NCBI RefSeq assembly: GCF_014656055.1
Contig: NZ_BNBR01000001.1
Span: forward strand, 1,302,001 to 1,366,000
DNA: 64,000 nt
Reading direction: 5' to 3'
Source: Streptomyces griseosporeus
GTDB taxonomy: Bacteria; Actinomycetota; Actinomycetes; Streptomycetales; Streptomycetaceae
Shown here piece by piece: positions 26,599 to 36,202 of the stretch. The translations under genes were made by a program, and so were the position numbers. The notes beneath the pieces are model-generated. The model ran no database searches, had not been told where the DNA came from, and saw only the letters and a program-made list of their open reading frames with translations. Position 1 is the stretch's first letter, and each line of letters begins with the position of its first letter.

Positions 26599-27719
26599 CG
26601 GGTGGCCCCGGCGAGCCGGCCGGCGAAGGCGACGAGCGCCGCGTACTGCTCGCCCAGCGCGGCGGGCCCGTCCCCGACCGGGTCCTTGAAGTAGAAGCCC
26701 AGGTCGCTCAACGGCCCGGACAGGCCGATCTGGTGGGCGCGGGCGGTGAACCGGGCCAGGTCGAGCACGAGGGGTGCGGCGAGGGCCGAGTCGCAGCCCT
26801 GCCAGATGGTCTGCAGGACCATGCGGGTGCCGAGGAAGCCGTCGAAGGCGACATGGTCCCAGGCGGTCTTCCAGTCGCCGAGCGCCGGTACGTCGTCGAT
26901 GTGGACCTCGCCCTCGGGTGCGGCGCCCAGGGTGTCGGCGAGGACGCGTTCCTTCCCGGCGTTCTTGGCGGCCGCGGCGGCCGGGTCGGCGAGGGCGGCG
27001 CCGTCGCCGCCGCCGAGCAGGTTGGTTCCGGACCAGGCGCGCACGGCGAGCGCCCGCTGCGCGAACATCGGCCCGAGGACGGCCCGGAGCAGCGTCTGCC
27101 CGGTCTTGCCGTCCCGGCCGGCGTACGGCAGTCCGCTCGCGGCGAGCGGCGCGGCGAGTGCCGGGTGGTGCAGCCCGGTGGAGGGCGTGAAGTTGACGTA
27201 GGGACAGCCGGCGCGCAGGGCGGCGGCCGCGTACAGGGAGCTGGGCGGCAGTTCGGCGCCGGTGGGGGCGGGTTCGGTGGAGGCGACGTTGACGACGACG
27301 GCCCGCGCCAGCCGGTGACGGTATACGAAATCCTGGATGTCGGATGCGAAGACGGTGATCAGCTCGTCGGCGTCGCGGGTGTCGCCGGGCAGCGGGCCGC
27401 CGGGGCGGATCTCCCGGTCGGCCGCGGCCAGTTCGGCGGCCACGGCCGACGGCAGGCCCGGCGGCAGCACGCCGCCCGCCGCGAGCTGTTCGGCCCGCTT
27501 GGGCAGCGGGCAGTCGGTGGTGTCGTGGCCGCCGAAGACGAGCGCGGTGAGCGGCGGCAGGCCGCTGCCGGCGCACACGGCCGTCTCGGTGACCAGGCCG
27601 GTGGGTGGGCGCAGGCCCGCGGTCAGCGCGGCGCAGCCCGCGACGACGGTGGTGGCGACGGAGCCGCGGGCGCCGACGAGCCAGACGCCGGCACGGTCTG
27701 CGGAAGGGGACGCGGGCAT
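26595..27719 (-). CDS. Inositol-3-phosphate synthase-like protein of ebo cluster
   Basis: 374 residues, myo-inositol-phosphate synthase family, converting glucose-6-phosphate to an inositol phosphate with NAD. Visible motifs are VGARGSVATT (nucleotide binding), NVASTEP, NFTPSTG, GRDGKTGQT, SGTNLLGGGDG and GDWKTAWDHVAF followed by WQGCDSALAAPL. A strong AGGAGG lies before the ATG. First gene of the ebo-type operon. In many bacteria this slot is held by EboD, a sugar-phosphate cyclase of the dehydroquinate-synthase type. Use of an inositol synthase instead suggests the cluster's scaffold is inositol-like. Confidence 0.88.
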   Translation of the reverse strand: MPASPSADRAGVWLVGARGSVATTVVAGCAALTAGLRPPTGLVTETAVCAGSGLPPLTALVFGGHDTTDCPLPKRAEQLAAGGVLPPGLPSAVAAELAAADREIRPGGPLPGDTRDADELITVFASDIQDFVYRHRLARAVVVNVASTEPAPTGAELPPSSLYAAAALRAGCPYVNFTPSTGLHHPALAAPLAASGLPYAGRDGKTGQTLLRAVLGPMFAQRALAVRAWSGTNLLGGGDGAALADPAAAAAKNAGKERVLADTLGAAPEGEVHIDDVPALGDWKTAWDHVAFDGFLGTRMVLQTIWQGCDSALAAPLVLDLARFTARAHQIGLSGPLSDLGFYFKDPVGDGPAALGEQYAALVAFAGRLAGATR

Positions 27720-27803
27720 GGGGCAGCCTCCTGGTCGTACGCGGACAACCTGCGGGTGGGGGGAGCGGCGGGCGGGGGTCCGGCGTCCCCCGCCCGCCGC
27801 CGC

Positions 27804-29141
27804 TCAGTCGCCCTTGACGGGCGGCGCGGGCAGTTCCTTGATGCGGATGTCGCGGAAGGACACCTGGTCACCGTCACCGTGGTTCTGGATGCCGATGTGT
27901 CCGTCCGCCAGGCTCCGGGCCGGGTCGGTGTTGGTGAAGTCGTTGATCTTCACGCCGTTGAGCCAGACGCGCAGGCGTTCGCCCTGCACGCGGATCTCGT
28001 ACGTGTTCCACTCCCCCGGCGGGTTCAGCGCGCGGTCGCGCTTCTTCAGGTCGGCGGACTGGAAGCCGTAGACGGACCCGGTGGTCTTCTCGGGCACGTC
28101 GGTGGCGTCGATCTGGACCTCGTAGCCGTTGTTCACCGCCGACCACGGGTCGTCCGAGGGCGGGAAGCCCACGAACACCCCGGAGTTGTCGTCGCCGGCC
28201 ACCTTCCAGTCGAGCTTCAGCGAGTACGAGCCGAAGCTCCGCGGGGTGTACCAGAGCAGTCCCAGGCCGCCGGACGAGGTGAGCGTGCCGTCGGCATCCA
28301 GGGTGAAGGAGCCGGGGCCGGCCTGCTTCCACCCGTCGAGGGAGGTGCCGTCGAAGAGCGGCCGGTAGCCGTTCTCCGGCCGGCAGTCGGCCTGTGCGTC
28401 GCCGGCCGCGTACCGGATCCCGCCCAGCAGGTGGGCGCGGAAGGCGGGTTCGGCGTAGGACTCCTTGGTGTGGCCGCCGCCGGTGTAGAAGGCGCGGCCG
28501 CCCTGGTACTCCTGGCACCAGGCGATCGGATGGTCGCCGTTCATGGTGCCGCCGGTGTACGACGTCTCGTCGAGCGAGGCGAGGACATGGGCGCGGTCGC
28601 GCGGGTTGGAGCGGTAGTTGTACCACTCGTCGGTGCGCTCCCAGGTGCGGGCGAGTGCCGAGGTGGCCGGGTGGGCGCGGTCCTCGACGTCGACGGTGGC
28701 GGGCTGGATCGCCGGGTGCGACCGGAAGTAGGCGCCGGCGAGGCCGCCGTAGAACGCCCAGTCGTACTCGGTGTCGGCGGCGGCGTGGATGCCGACGTAG
28801 CCGCCGCCCTTGTGGATGTAGTCCTCGAAGGCGCTCTGCTGGGCGGTGTCGAGGACGTCCCCGGTGGTGGACAGGAACACCACGGCGTCGTAACGGCGCA
28901 GGGTGTCCGGGGTGAAGGCGCCCGCGTCCTCGGTGGCGTCGACGGTGTAGCCGGCCTCGGCGCCGAGCTGCCGGAGCGCGGCGACGCCCTCGGGGATGGA
29001 GTCGTGGCGGAAGCCGGCCGTCTTGGAGAAGACGAGGAGGTGCTTGCCGTCGCCGGGCTTGGAGACGGCCGGGCCGGTCAGGCAGCCGAGCAGGACGGCC
29101 GCGCCCGCGACCGCGGTGGTGAAGCGGGTGGTGGTGCGCAC
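27804..29141 (-). CDS. Secreted ThuA - DUF1080 protein
   Basis: 445 residues. A signal peptide ends near GPAVSK. Residues ~33-235 are a ThuA-like class I amidotransferase fold (FSKTAGFRHDSIPEG, GIHAAADT, HPIAWCQEY). Residues ~255-440 are a DUF1080 (3-keto-disaccharide hydrolase, concanavalin-like) domain (LFDGTSLDGWK, VNNGYEVQID, IGIQNHG). The GTG start at 29141 has AGGAGG. It lies 14 bp after the dehydrogenase gene, hence co-transcribed. The combination points to handling 3-keto-glycosides outside the cell; the precise reaction is inference. Confidence 0.85.
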   Translation of the reverse strand: MRTTTRFTTAVAGAAVLLGCLTGPAVSKPGDGKHLLVFSKTAGFRHDSIPEGVAALRQLGAEAGYTVDATEDAGAFTPDTLRRYDAVVFLSTTGDVLDTAQQSAFEDYIHKGGGYVGIHAAADTEYDWAFYGGLAGAYFRSHPAIQPATVDVEDRAHPATSALARTWERTDEWYNYRSNPRDRAHVLASLDETSYTGGTMNGDHPIAWCQEYQGGRAFYTGGGHTKESYAEPAFRAHLLGGIRYAAGDAQADCRPENGYRPLFDGTSLDGWKQAGPGSFTLDADGTLTSSGGLGLLWYTPRSFGSYSLKLDWKVAGDDNSGVFVGFPPSDDPWSAVNNGYEVQIDATDVPEKTTGSVYGFQSADLKKRDRALNPPGEWNTYEIRVQGERLRVWLNGVKINDFTNTDPARSLADGHIGIQNHGDGDQVSFRDIRIKELPAPPVKGD

Positions 29142-29155
29142 GGGGTGTCCTCCTC

Positions 29156-31633
29156 TCAGCTGGTGGTGAAGGTGAAGTCGTCCACGTCGAAGAGGGCTCC
29201 GGCGCCGCCCTTGAAGACGAGGTAGAGGGTGGTGGTGCCGCGCGGGGCGCGGGACAGCCCGGCCTGGACGTCCTGGAAGGTCTCCCAGCTGCCGGTGACG
29301 GGGACGGCGGCAGAACCGAGCAGGGTGCCCGTCGGGGAGCCGGCGCGGATCTCCAGGGTGCCGCCGGCGCCGCCGGAGGAGACCCGGGCGGTGATCTTCG
29401 TGGCGTTGCTCAGGACGTACGGGGTGAAGGAGATCCAGTCGCCGTTGTCGATGTCGCCGACGGTCCGGCCGCCGTGCGCGGCGTCCTTGGTGATGACGCT
29501 GACGCCGGAGCTGTCGCCGAAGTGCTCGGCCTGGCGGTGCTTCGGCTGGGCGACGGCCTGGTCGTGCGAGGTGAGCGGGGCCTGGCCGCCGCCTCCGTTG
29601 TCGGTGTACTCGGCGTCGAAGACACCGAAGATGTTGGCGTCCTCGTCGTGGCCGCCGTCGGCGCTGGTCTGGATGGTGCCGGTGCAGCCGTTGGCGGAGG
29701 TCACCGGGTGGCCGTGGCTGTCGTGACCGAGGACGAAGGTGACCTTGACCTTGGCGCAGTCGATGGCGGTGCCGTCCTCGGGGTCGGTGACCTTCACCTT
29801 GAACGGGATGGCGTCACCGAAGCTGAACAGCTGCCCGTCCTGCGGGAGTTCGAGGGTCACCTTGGGCGCGGTGTTTCCGACGACGATCCGCGTGCCGGCG
29901 CTGCCGGTGCGGCCGGAGGGGTCCTTCGCGGTCAGCGTGGCGGTGTAGGTGCCGTTCTTCTTGTACTTGTGGATGGGGTTCGCCTCGGTGGAGGTGCCGC
30001 CGTCGCCGAAGTCCCAGCTGTACGTGAGGGTGTCGCCGTCCTGGTCGGAGGTGCCGGCGGAGGAGAACTGCACCTTCAGCGGGGCCTGGCCCGAGGTGCG
30101 GCTCGCGGCGGCCTGGGCGACCGGGGAGTGGCCGTCGGTGGCGTTCTCGATGCGGTACAGGGCGGAGTTCTCGTCGCCGCCGAACCAGGCGAGGCCGTAG
30201 TCGAGGACGTACAGGGCGCCGTCGGGGCCGAACGCCATGTCCATCACCTGGGTGCCGGTCCACGGGAACGGGTTGATGGACTGCACGGTGCCGCTGCCGT
30301 CGGTGACGATCCGCTTGATCCAGCGCCGGCCGAACTCCCCGGCGAAGAAGTTGCCGTCGTAGGCCTCGGGGAACTTCACCGGCGAGTCGAGGGTGGCGTC
30401 GTAGTGGTAGACCGGGCCGCCCATCGGGGACTCCGAGCCGGAGCCGAACTCGGGGACGGAGCCGCCGTCGTAGGGGATCCAGGCGGGCTGTGCCGGGGGC
30501 AGGTCGGTCAGGCCGGTGTTGTGCGGGGAGGTGTTCTTCGGGGCGGCGCAGTCGAAGGCGGCGCCGGAGGTGCCGGTGGCGAAGTCGTAGTCGACGTAGG
30601 CGTCGTTGTCGCCGGTGCAGTACGGCCAGCCGAAGTTGCCGGGGCCGGTGACGCGGGCGAACTCGACCTGGCCTGCCGGGCCGCGGGCCGGGGAGGCGGT
30701 GCCGGCGTCGGGGCCGTAGTCACCGACGTAGAGGACGCCGGTCTGCTTGTCGACGCTGAAGCGGAAGGGGTTGCGGAAGCCCATGGCGTAGATCTCGGGC
30801 CGCGTCCTGTCCGTGCCCGGCGGGAAGAGGTTGCCCTCCGGGATCGAGTACGAGCCGTCGGCGTTGACCTTGATGCGCAGGATCTTGCCGCGCAGGTCGT
30901 TGGTGTTGCCGGAGGTGCGCTGGGCGTCGAAGCCCGGGTTACGGTTCGCGCGCTCGTCGATGGGGGTGTAACCGTCCGACTGGAACGGGTTGGTGTCGTC
31001 GCCGGTGGACAGGTACAGGTTCCCCGCCGCGTCGAAGTCGATGTCGCCGCCGACGTGGCAGCACAGGCCGCGGGTGGTGGGCACGTCGAGGATCTTCGTC
31101 TCGCTGGCGGTGTCGAGGGTGCCGTCGGTCTTCAGCACGAACCGGGAGAGCCGGTTGACGCCGTCGAAGGGCGCGAAGTCGGCGGCGGTGCCGGTCTCGG
31201 GGGCGTCGCCCGCGGGGGTGTTCAGCGGGGGCGCGTAGTAGAGGTAGATGAAGCGGTTGGCGGCGAAGCCGGGGTCGACGCCGACGCCCTGCAGGCCCTC
31301 CTCGTCGTGGGAGTACACGGCGAGCTTGCCGGCGATCCTGGTGTTGCCGGCGGCGTCGGTCAGGCGCAGTTCGCCGTCGCGGGAGGTGTGCAGGACCGAG
31401 CGGTCCGGCAGGACGGCCAGCGACATCGGCTCGCCGACCTCCGGCTCACCCTTGGCGAGGGTGACCTGCTGGAAGTCCTCGGCCGCGGCGGCGTCCGGGC
31501 CGGTGACGGCCGCGCCGGCCGGGGGTGTGGTGAGGGTGAGGGTGGCTCCGGCCAGCAGGGCGCCGGCGAACAGGGCGAGTGCCCGGCGCAGCCGTGAGCG
31601 AGGGGATCTGGTGGTGCGGTCGTTCCCGTGCAC
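29156..31633 (-). CDS. Secreted glucose/sorbosone dehydrogenase-like protein with PKD and CBM-like domains
   Basis: 825 residues. A signal peptide ends PPAGAA. A six-bladed propeller follows (GSDH/PQQ-type, residues ~45-475, with EEGLQGVGVDPGF, MGFRNPFRFS and GDYGPD). Then come a PKD domain (~500-590, YSWDFGDGGTST), another beta domain, and a carbohydrate-binding-like C-terminus (~690-825, DIDNGDWISFTPY). It probably oxidises or binds sugars outside the cell. Whether it binds PQQ cannot be told here, and no pqq genes are in view. It is linked to the ThuA-DUF1080 gene 14 bp downstream. Confidence 0.85.
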   Translation of the reverse strand: MHGNDRTTRSPRSRLRRALALFAGALLAGATLTLTTPPAGAAVTGPDAAAAEDFQQVTLAKGEPEVGEPMSLAVLPDRSVLHTSRDGELRLTDAAGNTRIAGKLAVYSHDEEGLQGVGVDPGFAANRFIYLYYAPPLNTPAGDAPETGTAADFAPFDGVNRLSRFVLKTDGTLDTASETKILDVPTTRGLCCHVGGDIDFDAAGNLYLSTGDDTNPFQSDGYTPIDERANRNPGFDAQRTSGNTNDLRGKILRIKVNADGSYSIPEGNLFPPGTDRTRPEIYAMGFRNPFRFSVDKQTGVLYVGDYGPDAGTASPARGPAGQVEFARVTGPGNFGWPYCTGDNDAYVDYDFATGTSGAAFDCAAPKNTSPHNTGLTDLPPAQPAWIPYDGGSVPEFGSGSESPMGGPVYHYDATLDSPVKFPEAYDGNFFAGEFGRRWIKRIVTDGSGTVQSINPFPWTGTQVMDMAFGPDGALYVLDYGLAWFGGDENSALYRIENATDGHSPVAQAAASRTSGQAPLKVQFSSAGTSDQDGDTLTYSWDFGDGGTSTEANPIHKYKKNGTYTATLTAKDPSGRTGSAGTRIVVGNTAPKVTLELPQDGQLFSFGDAIPFKVKVTDPEDGTAIDCAKVKVTFVLGHDSHGHPVTSANGCTGTIQTSADGGHDEDANIFGVFDAEYTDNGGGGQAPLTSHDQAVAQPKHRQAEHFGDSSGVSVITKDAAHGGRTVGDIDNGDWISFTPYVLSNATKITARVSSGGAGGTLEIRAGSPTGTLLGSAAVPVTGSWETFQDVQAGLSRAPRGTTTLYLVFKGGAGALFDVDDFTFTTS

Positions 31634-31716
31634 GAATGCCTCCAGAAGGGGCCGGTTGTACGGGCGGGTGCGGTACGCCGGGATGCGCCGTCATCCCGGA
31701 GAAGGGGAAAGGGGTG

Positions 31717-32724
<1,008 letters not shown>

Positions 32725-32731
32725 GCCCTCC

Positions 32732-34048
32732 TCAGACGGCGATCGGCGTGTAGACGGAGTTCTTCTCGGCGCTCTCCTCCACCGCGGCGAGGACGCGCTG
32801 CACCTGGAGCCCGTCGGCGAAGGAGGGTTCGGGCGCGCGGCCCTCGGCGACGGCGAGGACCAGGTCGCAGGCCTGGTGGACGAAGGTGTGCTCGTAGCCG
32901 AGGCCGTGGCCCGGCGGCCACCAGGCGTCCAGGTAGGGGTGGCCGGGCTCGGTGACGAGGATGCGGCGGAAGCCGGCGTGGTCGGCGGGTTCGGTGCCGT
33001 CGTGGTACCAGAGCTCGTTGAGCCGTTCGAGGTCGAAGGCGAGGGAGCCGCGCTCGCCGTTGAGTTCGATGCGCAGGGCGTTCTTGCGGCCGGTGGCGTA
33101 CCTCGTCGCCTCGAAGGAGGCGAGGGCGCCGGAGGTGAACCGGCCGGTGAACAGGGCGGCGTCGTCGACGGTGACCGTGCCGGTACCGGCCGACGACACG
33201 GCGGCCAGGCCGCTGGTGGGCGCGCTGGGCAGCGGGCGCTCCCGGACGAACGTCTCGGTGAGCGCGGAGACGCCGGCGAGCGGTTCGCCCGCGAGGTACT
33301 GGGCGAGGTCGACGATGTGCGCGCCGAGGTCGCCGAGGGAGCCGGAGCCGGCGTGTTCCCTGCGCAGCCGCCAGGTCAGCGGGAAGGCGGGGTCCACCAG
33401 CCAGTCCTGGAGGTACGTCACTCTGACGTGCCGCAGGGTGCCGAGGCGGCCCTCGGCGACCATGCGGCGGGCGAGGGCGGTGGCGGGCACCCGGCGGTAG
33501 TTGAAGCCGACCATGGCCACCTGGCCGCGCCGCCGTGCCTCGTCGGCGGCCCGCACCATGGTCTCCGCCTCGGCGACGGTGTTGGCCAGCGGCTTCTCGC
33601 ACAGGACGTGCTTGCCGGCGGCGAGCGCGGCGACGGCGATCTCGGCGTGGCTGTCGCCGGGGGTGCAGATGTCGACGAGGTCGATGTCGTCCCGGGCGAT
33701 CAGGGCGCGCCAGTCGGTCTCGGCGGCCGCCCAGCCGTGCCGGTCGGCCGCCGCGCGCACGGCGGCCGCGTCGCGGCCGCAGACCGCGGCGAGGACCGGC
33801 CGGCGGGGCAGGTCGAAGACGCGGCCGACGGTGCGCCAGCCCTGGGAGTGGGCGGCGCCCATGAAGGCGTACCCGACCAGGCCGATCCGCAGCGGCGGCT
33901 TGCCGGCAGGGGTGTCCGGACGGGCCGGGGTGTCCGCTCCGGCCGCGGTCTCCGGTCGGGCCGGGGTGTCCGGTCCGGCCGCCGGGTCTGCTGCGCGCCG
34001 GGCGTCCGCCTCGGCCTCCGTGTCCGCCGGCTGCTGCGGCTGTCCCAT
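32732..34048 (-). CDS. Gfo/Idh/MocA-family sugar dehydrogenase
   Basis: 438 residues. A Rossmann motif ([18 protein letters not shown]) starts near residue 53. EKPLANT holds the catalytic lysine, and [14 protein letters not shown] is in the second domain. It oxidises a sugar or cyclitol with NAD(P). The first ~50 residues are an odd Ala/Pro/Asp-rich extension of repeated PDTPARP-like units, encoded by degenerate DNA repeats at about 33905-33985. Gap of 64 bp from the binding-protein gene. Confidence 0.88.
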   Translation of the reverse strand: MGQPQQPADTEAEADARRAADPAAGPDTPARPETAAGADTPARPDTPAGKPPLRIGLVGYAFMGAAHSQGWRTVGRVFDLPRRPVLAAVCGRDAAAVRAAADRHGWAAAETDWRALIARDDIDLVDICTPGDSHAEIAVAALAAGKHVLCEKPLANTVAEAETMVRAADEARRRGQVAMVGFNYRRVPATALARRMVAEGRLGTLRHVRVTYLQDWLVDPAFPLTWRLRREHAGSGSLGDLGAHIVDLAQYLAGEPLAGVSALTETFVRERPLPSAPTSGLAAVSSAGTGTVTVDDAALFTGRFTSGALASFEATRYATGRKNALRIELNGERGSLAFDLERLNELWYHDGTEPADHAGFRRILVTEPGHPYLDAWWPPGHGLGYEHTFVHQACDLVLAVAEGRAPEPSFADGLQVQRVLAAVEESAEKNSVYTPIAV

Positions 34049-34112
34049 GGATGGGTCCTCCTCGTCCTCGTCCTGGTGGGGTGGTGCCGTGGGGGGTGCG
34101 GGCTGATTCGGC

Positions 34113-35165
34113 TCAGCGGAAGCCGGTGGACATGTACTGGTCGACGTTGGTCTTGTCGACGACGGCCGAGTAGAGGGTGAGCGAGGCCGGGATCTCGTAC
34201 TCGGCGAGGCCGCCGACGCCCTTGCCCTGGCCGAGGGCGCGGGCGAGGTCGATGGCGGAGGCGGCCATGGTGGGCGGGTACAGGACGGTCGCCTTGAGCA
34301 CGCCGTTGTCCTGCTTGATGGCCTGGAAGGCGGAGAGGGCGCCCGCACCGCCGACCATGAGGAAGTCGTCGCGGCCGGCCTGCTCGATGGCGCGCAGGGC
34401 GCCGACGCCCTGGTCGTCGTCGTGGTTCCACAGCGCGTCGAACTTGGGCTGTGCCTGCAGGAGCTGGGCCATCTTGGCCTGGCCGGACTCGACGGTGAAC
34501 TCGGCGGCCTGGCGGGCGACCTTCTTGATGTTGGGGTAGTTCTTCAGGGCGTCGTCGAAGCCCTGGGTGCGCTGCTTGGTCAGCTCCAGGTTGTCCAGCC
34601 CGGCCAGTTCGATGACGCGGGCGTCGGGCTTGTCCTTGAGCTTCTCGCCGATGTAGTGGCCGGCGTTGAGGCCCATGCCGTAGTTGTCGCCGCCGATCCA
34701 GCAGCGGTAGGCCTGCGGGGTGTTGAAGATGCGGTCGAGGTTGACGACGGGGATCCCGGCGCGCATGGCCTTCAGGCCGACCTGGGTGAGGGCCTTGCCG
34801 TCGGCGGGCAGCACGACCAGCACGTCGACCTTCTTGTTGATGAGGGTCTCGATCTGGCCGATCTGCTGGGCGGTGTCGTTGGAGCCCTCGGTGATCTCCA
34901 GGGTGACGTCGGAGTACTTCTCGGCGCGCTTCTTGGCGTTGTCGTTGATGGCGTTGAGCCAGCCGTGGTCGGCCTGCGGGCCGGCGAAGCCGATGGTGAC
35001 GTGCTTGCCGGGCTTGTCGTCGGCCGCGGACTGGCCGTTCGCGGCCGGGGTCTCGTCCTTGGACTCGTTGCTGGTGCAACCGGCGAGGAAGGCACCGGCC
35101 GAGACGGCGGCCGTCCCGAAGAGCAGTCCTCTGCGTGAGGTGACACGTGACACGGGGTGGGACAT
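34113..35165 (-). CDS. Ribose-type sugar-binding lipoprotein
   Basis: 350 residues, periplasmic-binding-protein type 1 (RbsB/XylF class). The signal has both a twin-arginine-like SRRGLLFG and a lipobox LAGC, so it is probably a Tat-exported lipoprotein. Ligand-site-like segments (GPQADHGWLNAIND, VVNLDRIFN, WNHDDDQGVGA) are typical. It ends the importer gene set ATPase, permease, binding protein. Confidence 0.9.
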   Translation of the reverse strand: MSHPVSRVTSRRGLLFGTAAVSAGAFLAGCTSNESKDETPAANGQSAADDKPGKHVTIGFAGPQADHGWLNAINDNAKKRAEKYSDVTLEITEGSNDTAQQIGQIETLINKKVDVLVVLPADGKALTQVGLKAMRAGIPVVNLDRIFNTPQAYRCWIGGDNYGMGLNAGHYIGEKLKDKPDARVIELAGLDNLELTKQRTQGFDDALKNYPNIKKVARQAAEFTVESGQAKMAQLLQAQPKFDALWNHDDDQGVGALRAIEQAGRDDFLMVGGAGALSAFQAIKQDNGVLKATVLYPPTMAASAIDLARALGQGKGVGGLAEYEIPASLTLYSAVVDKTNVDQYMSTGFR

Positions 35166-35182
35166 GGCGGGGAACCCTTTCC

Positions 35183-36202
35183 TCAGGTCGTGCTCGCGGT
35201 ACGGCGCTGGACCAGCACGGCGGCGACGATGATCGCGCCCTTGGCGATCTGCTGGACGTCGCTCTGCAGGTTGTTCAGGGCGAAGATGTTGGTGATCGTG
35301 GTGAAGATCAGGACGCCGAGCACGGAGCCGGTGATGGTGCCGCGGCCCCCGCTGAGCAGGGTGCCGCCGATGATCGCGGCGGCGATGGCGTCGAGTTCGT
35401 ACAGGTTGCCGTTGGTGTTCTGGCCGGAGCCGGACAGGACGATCAGCAGGAAGGCGGCGATGCCGCAGCACAGCCCGGACAGCAGGTAGAGGTAGAGGCG
35501 CTGGCGGCGGACGTCGATGCCGGCGAGCCGGGCGGCCTCCGCGTTGCCGCCGACGGCGACGGTGCGCCGGCCGAAGGTGGTGCGGTTCAGCACCAGCCAG
35601 CCGGCGATCGTCACGGCTGCGAAGACCAGCACGAGGGGCGGCACGCCGAGGACGTAGGAGTCGCGTTCGCCGAGGTCGAGGATGCCGTCGACGGTGACGA
35701 TCTGGGTGCGGCCGTCGGTGATCTGCAGGGCGAGGCCGCGGGCGGAGGCGAGCATGGCGAGGGTGGCGATGAAGGGGACCATGCCGCCGTAGGCGATGAG
35801 CAGTCCGTTGACCAGTCCGCAGCCGACGCCGACGATCACCGCGGTGAACAGGATGCCGGCGAAGCCGTACTCCTGGGTGGCGACGGTGGTCGCCCAGACC
35901 GAGGCGAGCGCGACGATCGCGCCGACCGACAGGTCGATGCCGCCGGAGGTGATGACGAAGGTCATGCCGACGGTGACGACGCCGATCACCGAGGCCTGGG
36001 TGAGGACGAGTTGCAGGTTGCGGGTGTCGAGGAACTCGTCGGGCTTGGTGACGCCGCCGATCACGACGAGCGCGGCGAGCACGCCGAGCAGGGACAGGGT
36101 GCGGACGTCGGTACGGCCCATCAGCCCGCGCCAGGCGGGCAGTTCGCCCGCCGGGGCCGTCTTTCCGGTGCCGTCCCGCGGTGGTGACACATGCTGCGTC
36201 AT
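35183..36202 (-). CDS. Ribose-type sugar ABC permease
   Basis: 339 residues with about eight to ten membrane helices, BPD_transp_2/RbsC class. Signature stretches are TSGGIDLSVGAI and GGNAEAARLAGI (the ATPase-coupling loop). ATG at 36202 overlaps the ATPase stop as ATGA. Confidence 0.93.
   Translation of the reverse strand: MTQHVSPPRDGTGKTAPAGELPAWRGLMGRTDVRTLSLLGVLAALVVIGGVTKPDEFLDTRNLQLVLTQASVIGVVTVGMTFVITSGGIDLSVGAIVALASVWATTVATQEYGFAGILFTAVIVGVGCGLVNGLLIAYGGMVPFIATLAMLASARGLALQITDGRTQIVTVDGILDLGERDSYVLGVPPLVLVFAAVTIAGWLVLNRTTFGRRTVAVGGNAEAARLAGIDVRRQRLYLYLLSGLCCGIAAFLLIVLSGSGQNTNGNLYELDAIAAAIIGGTLLSGGRGTITGSVLGVLIFTTITNIFALNNLQSDVQQIAKGAIIVAAVLVQRRTASTT

Noticed and set aside
29474..31597. 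Long plus-strand open frame of 707 codons
   Set aside because: It is antisense to a well-supported secreted dehydrogenase gene; the Val/Gly/Arg-rich translation is the usual shadow in GC-rich DNA.
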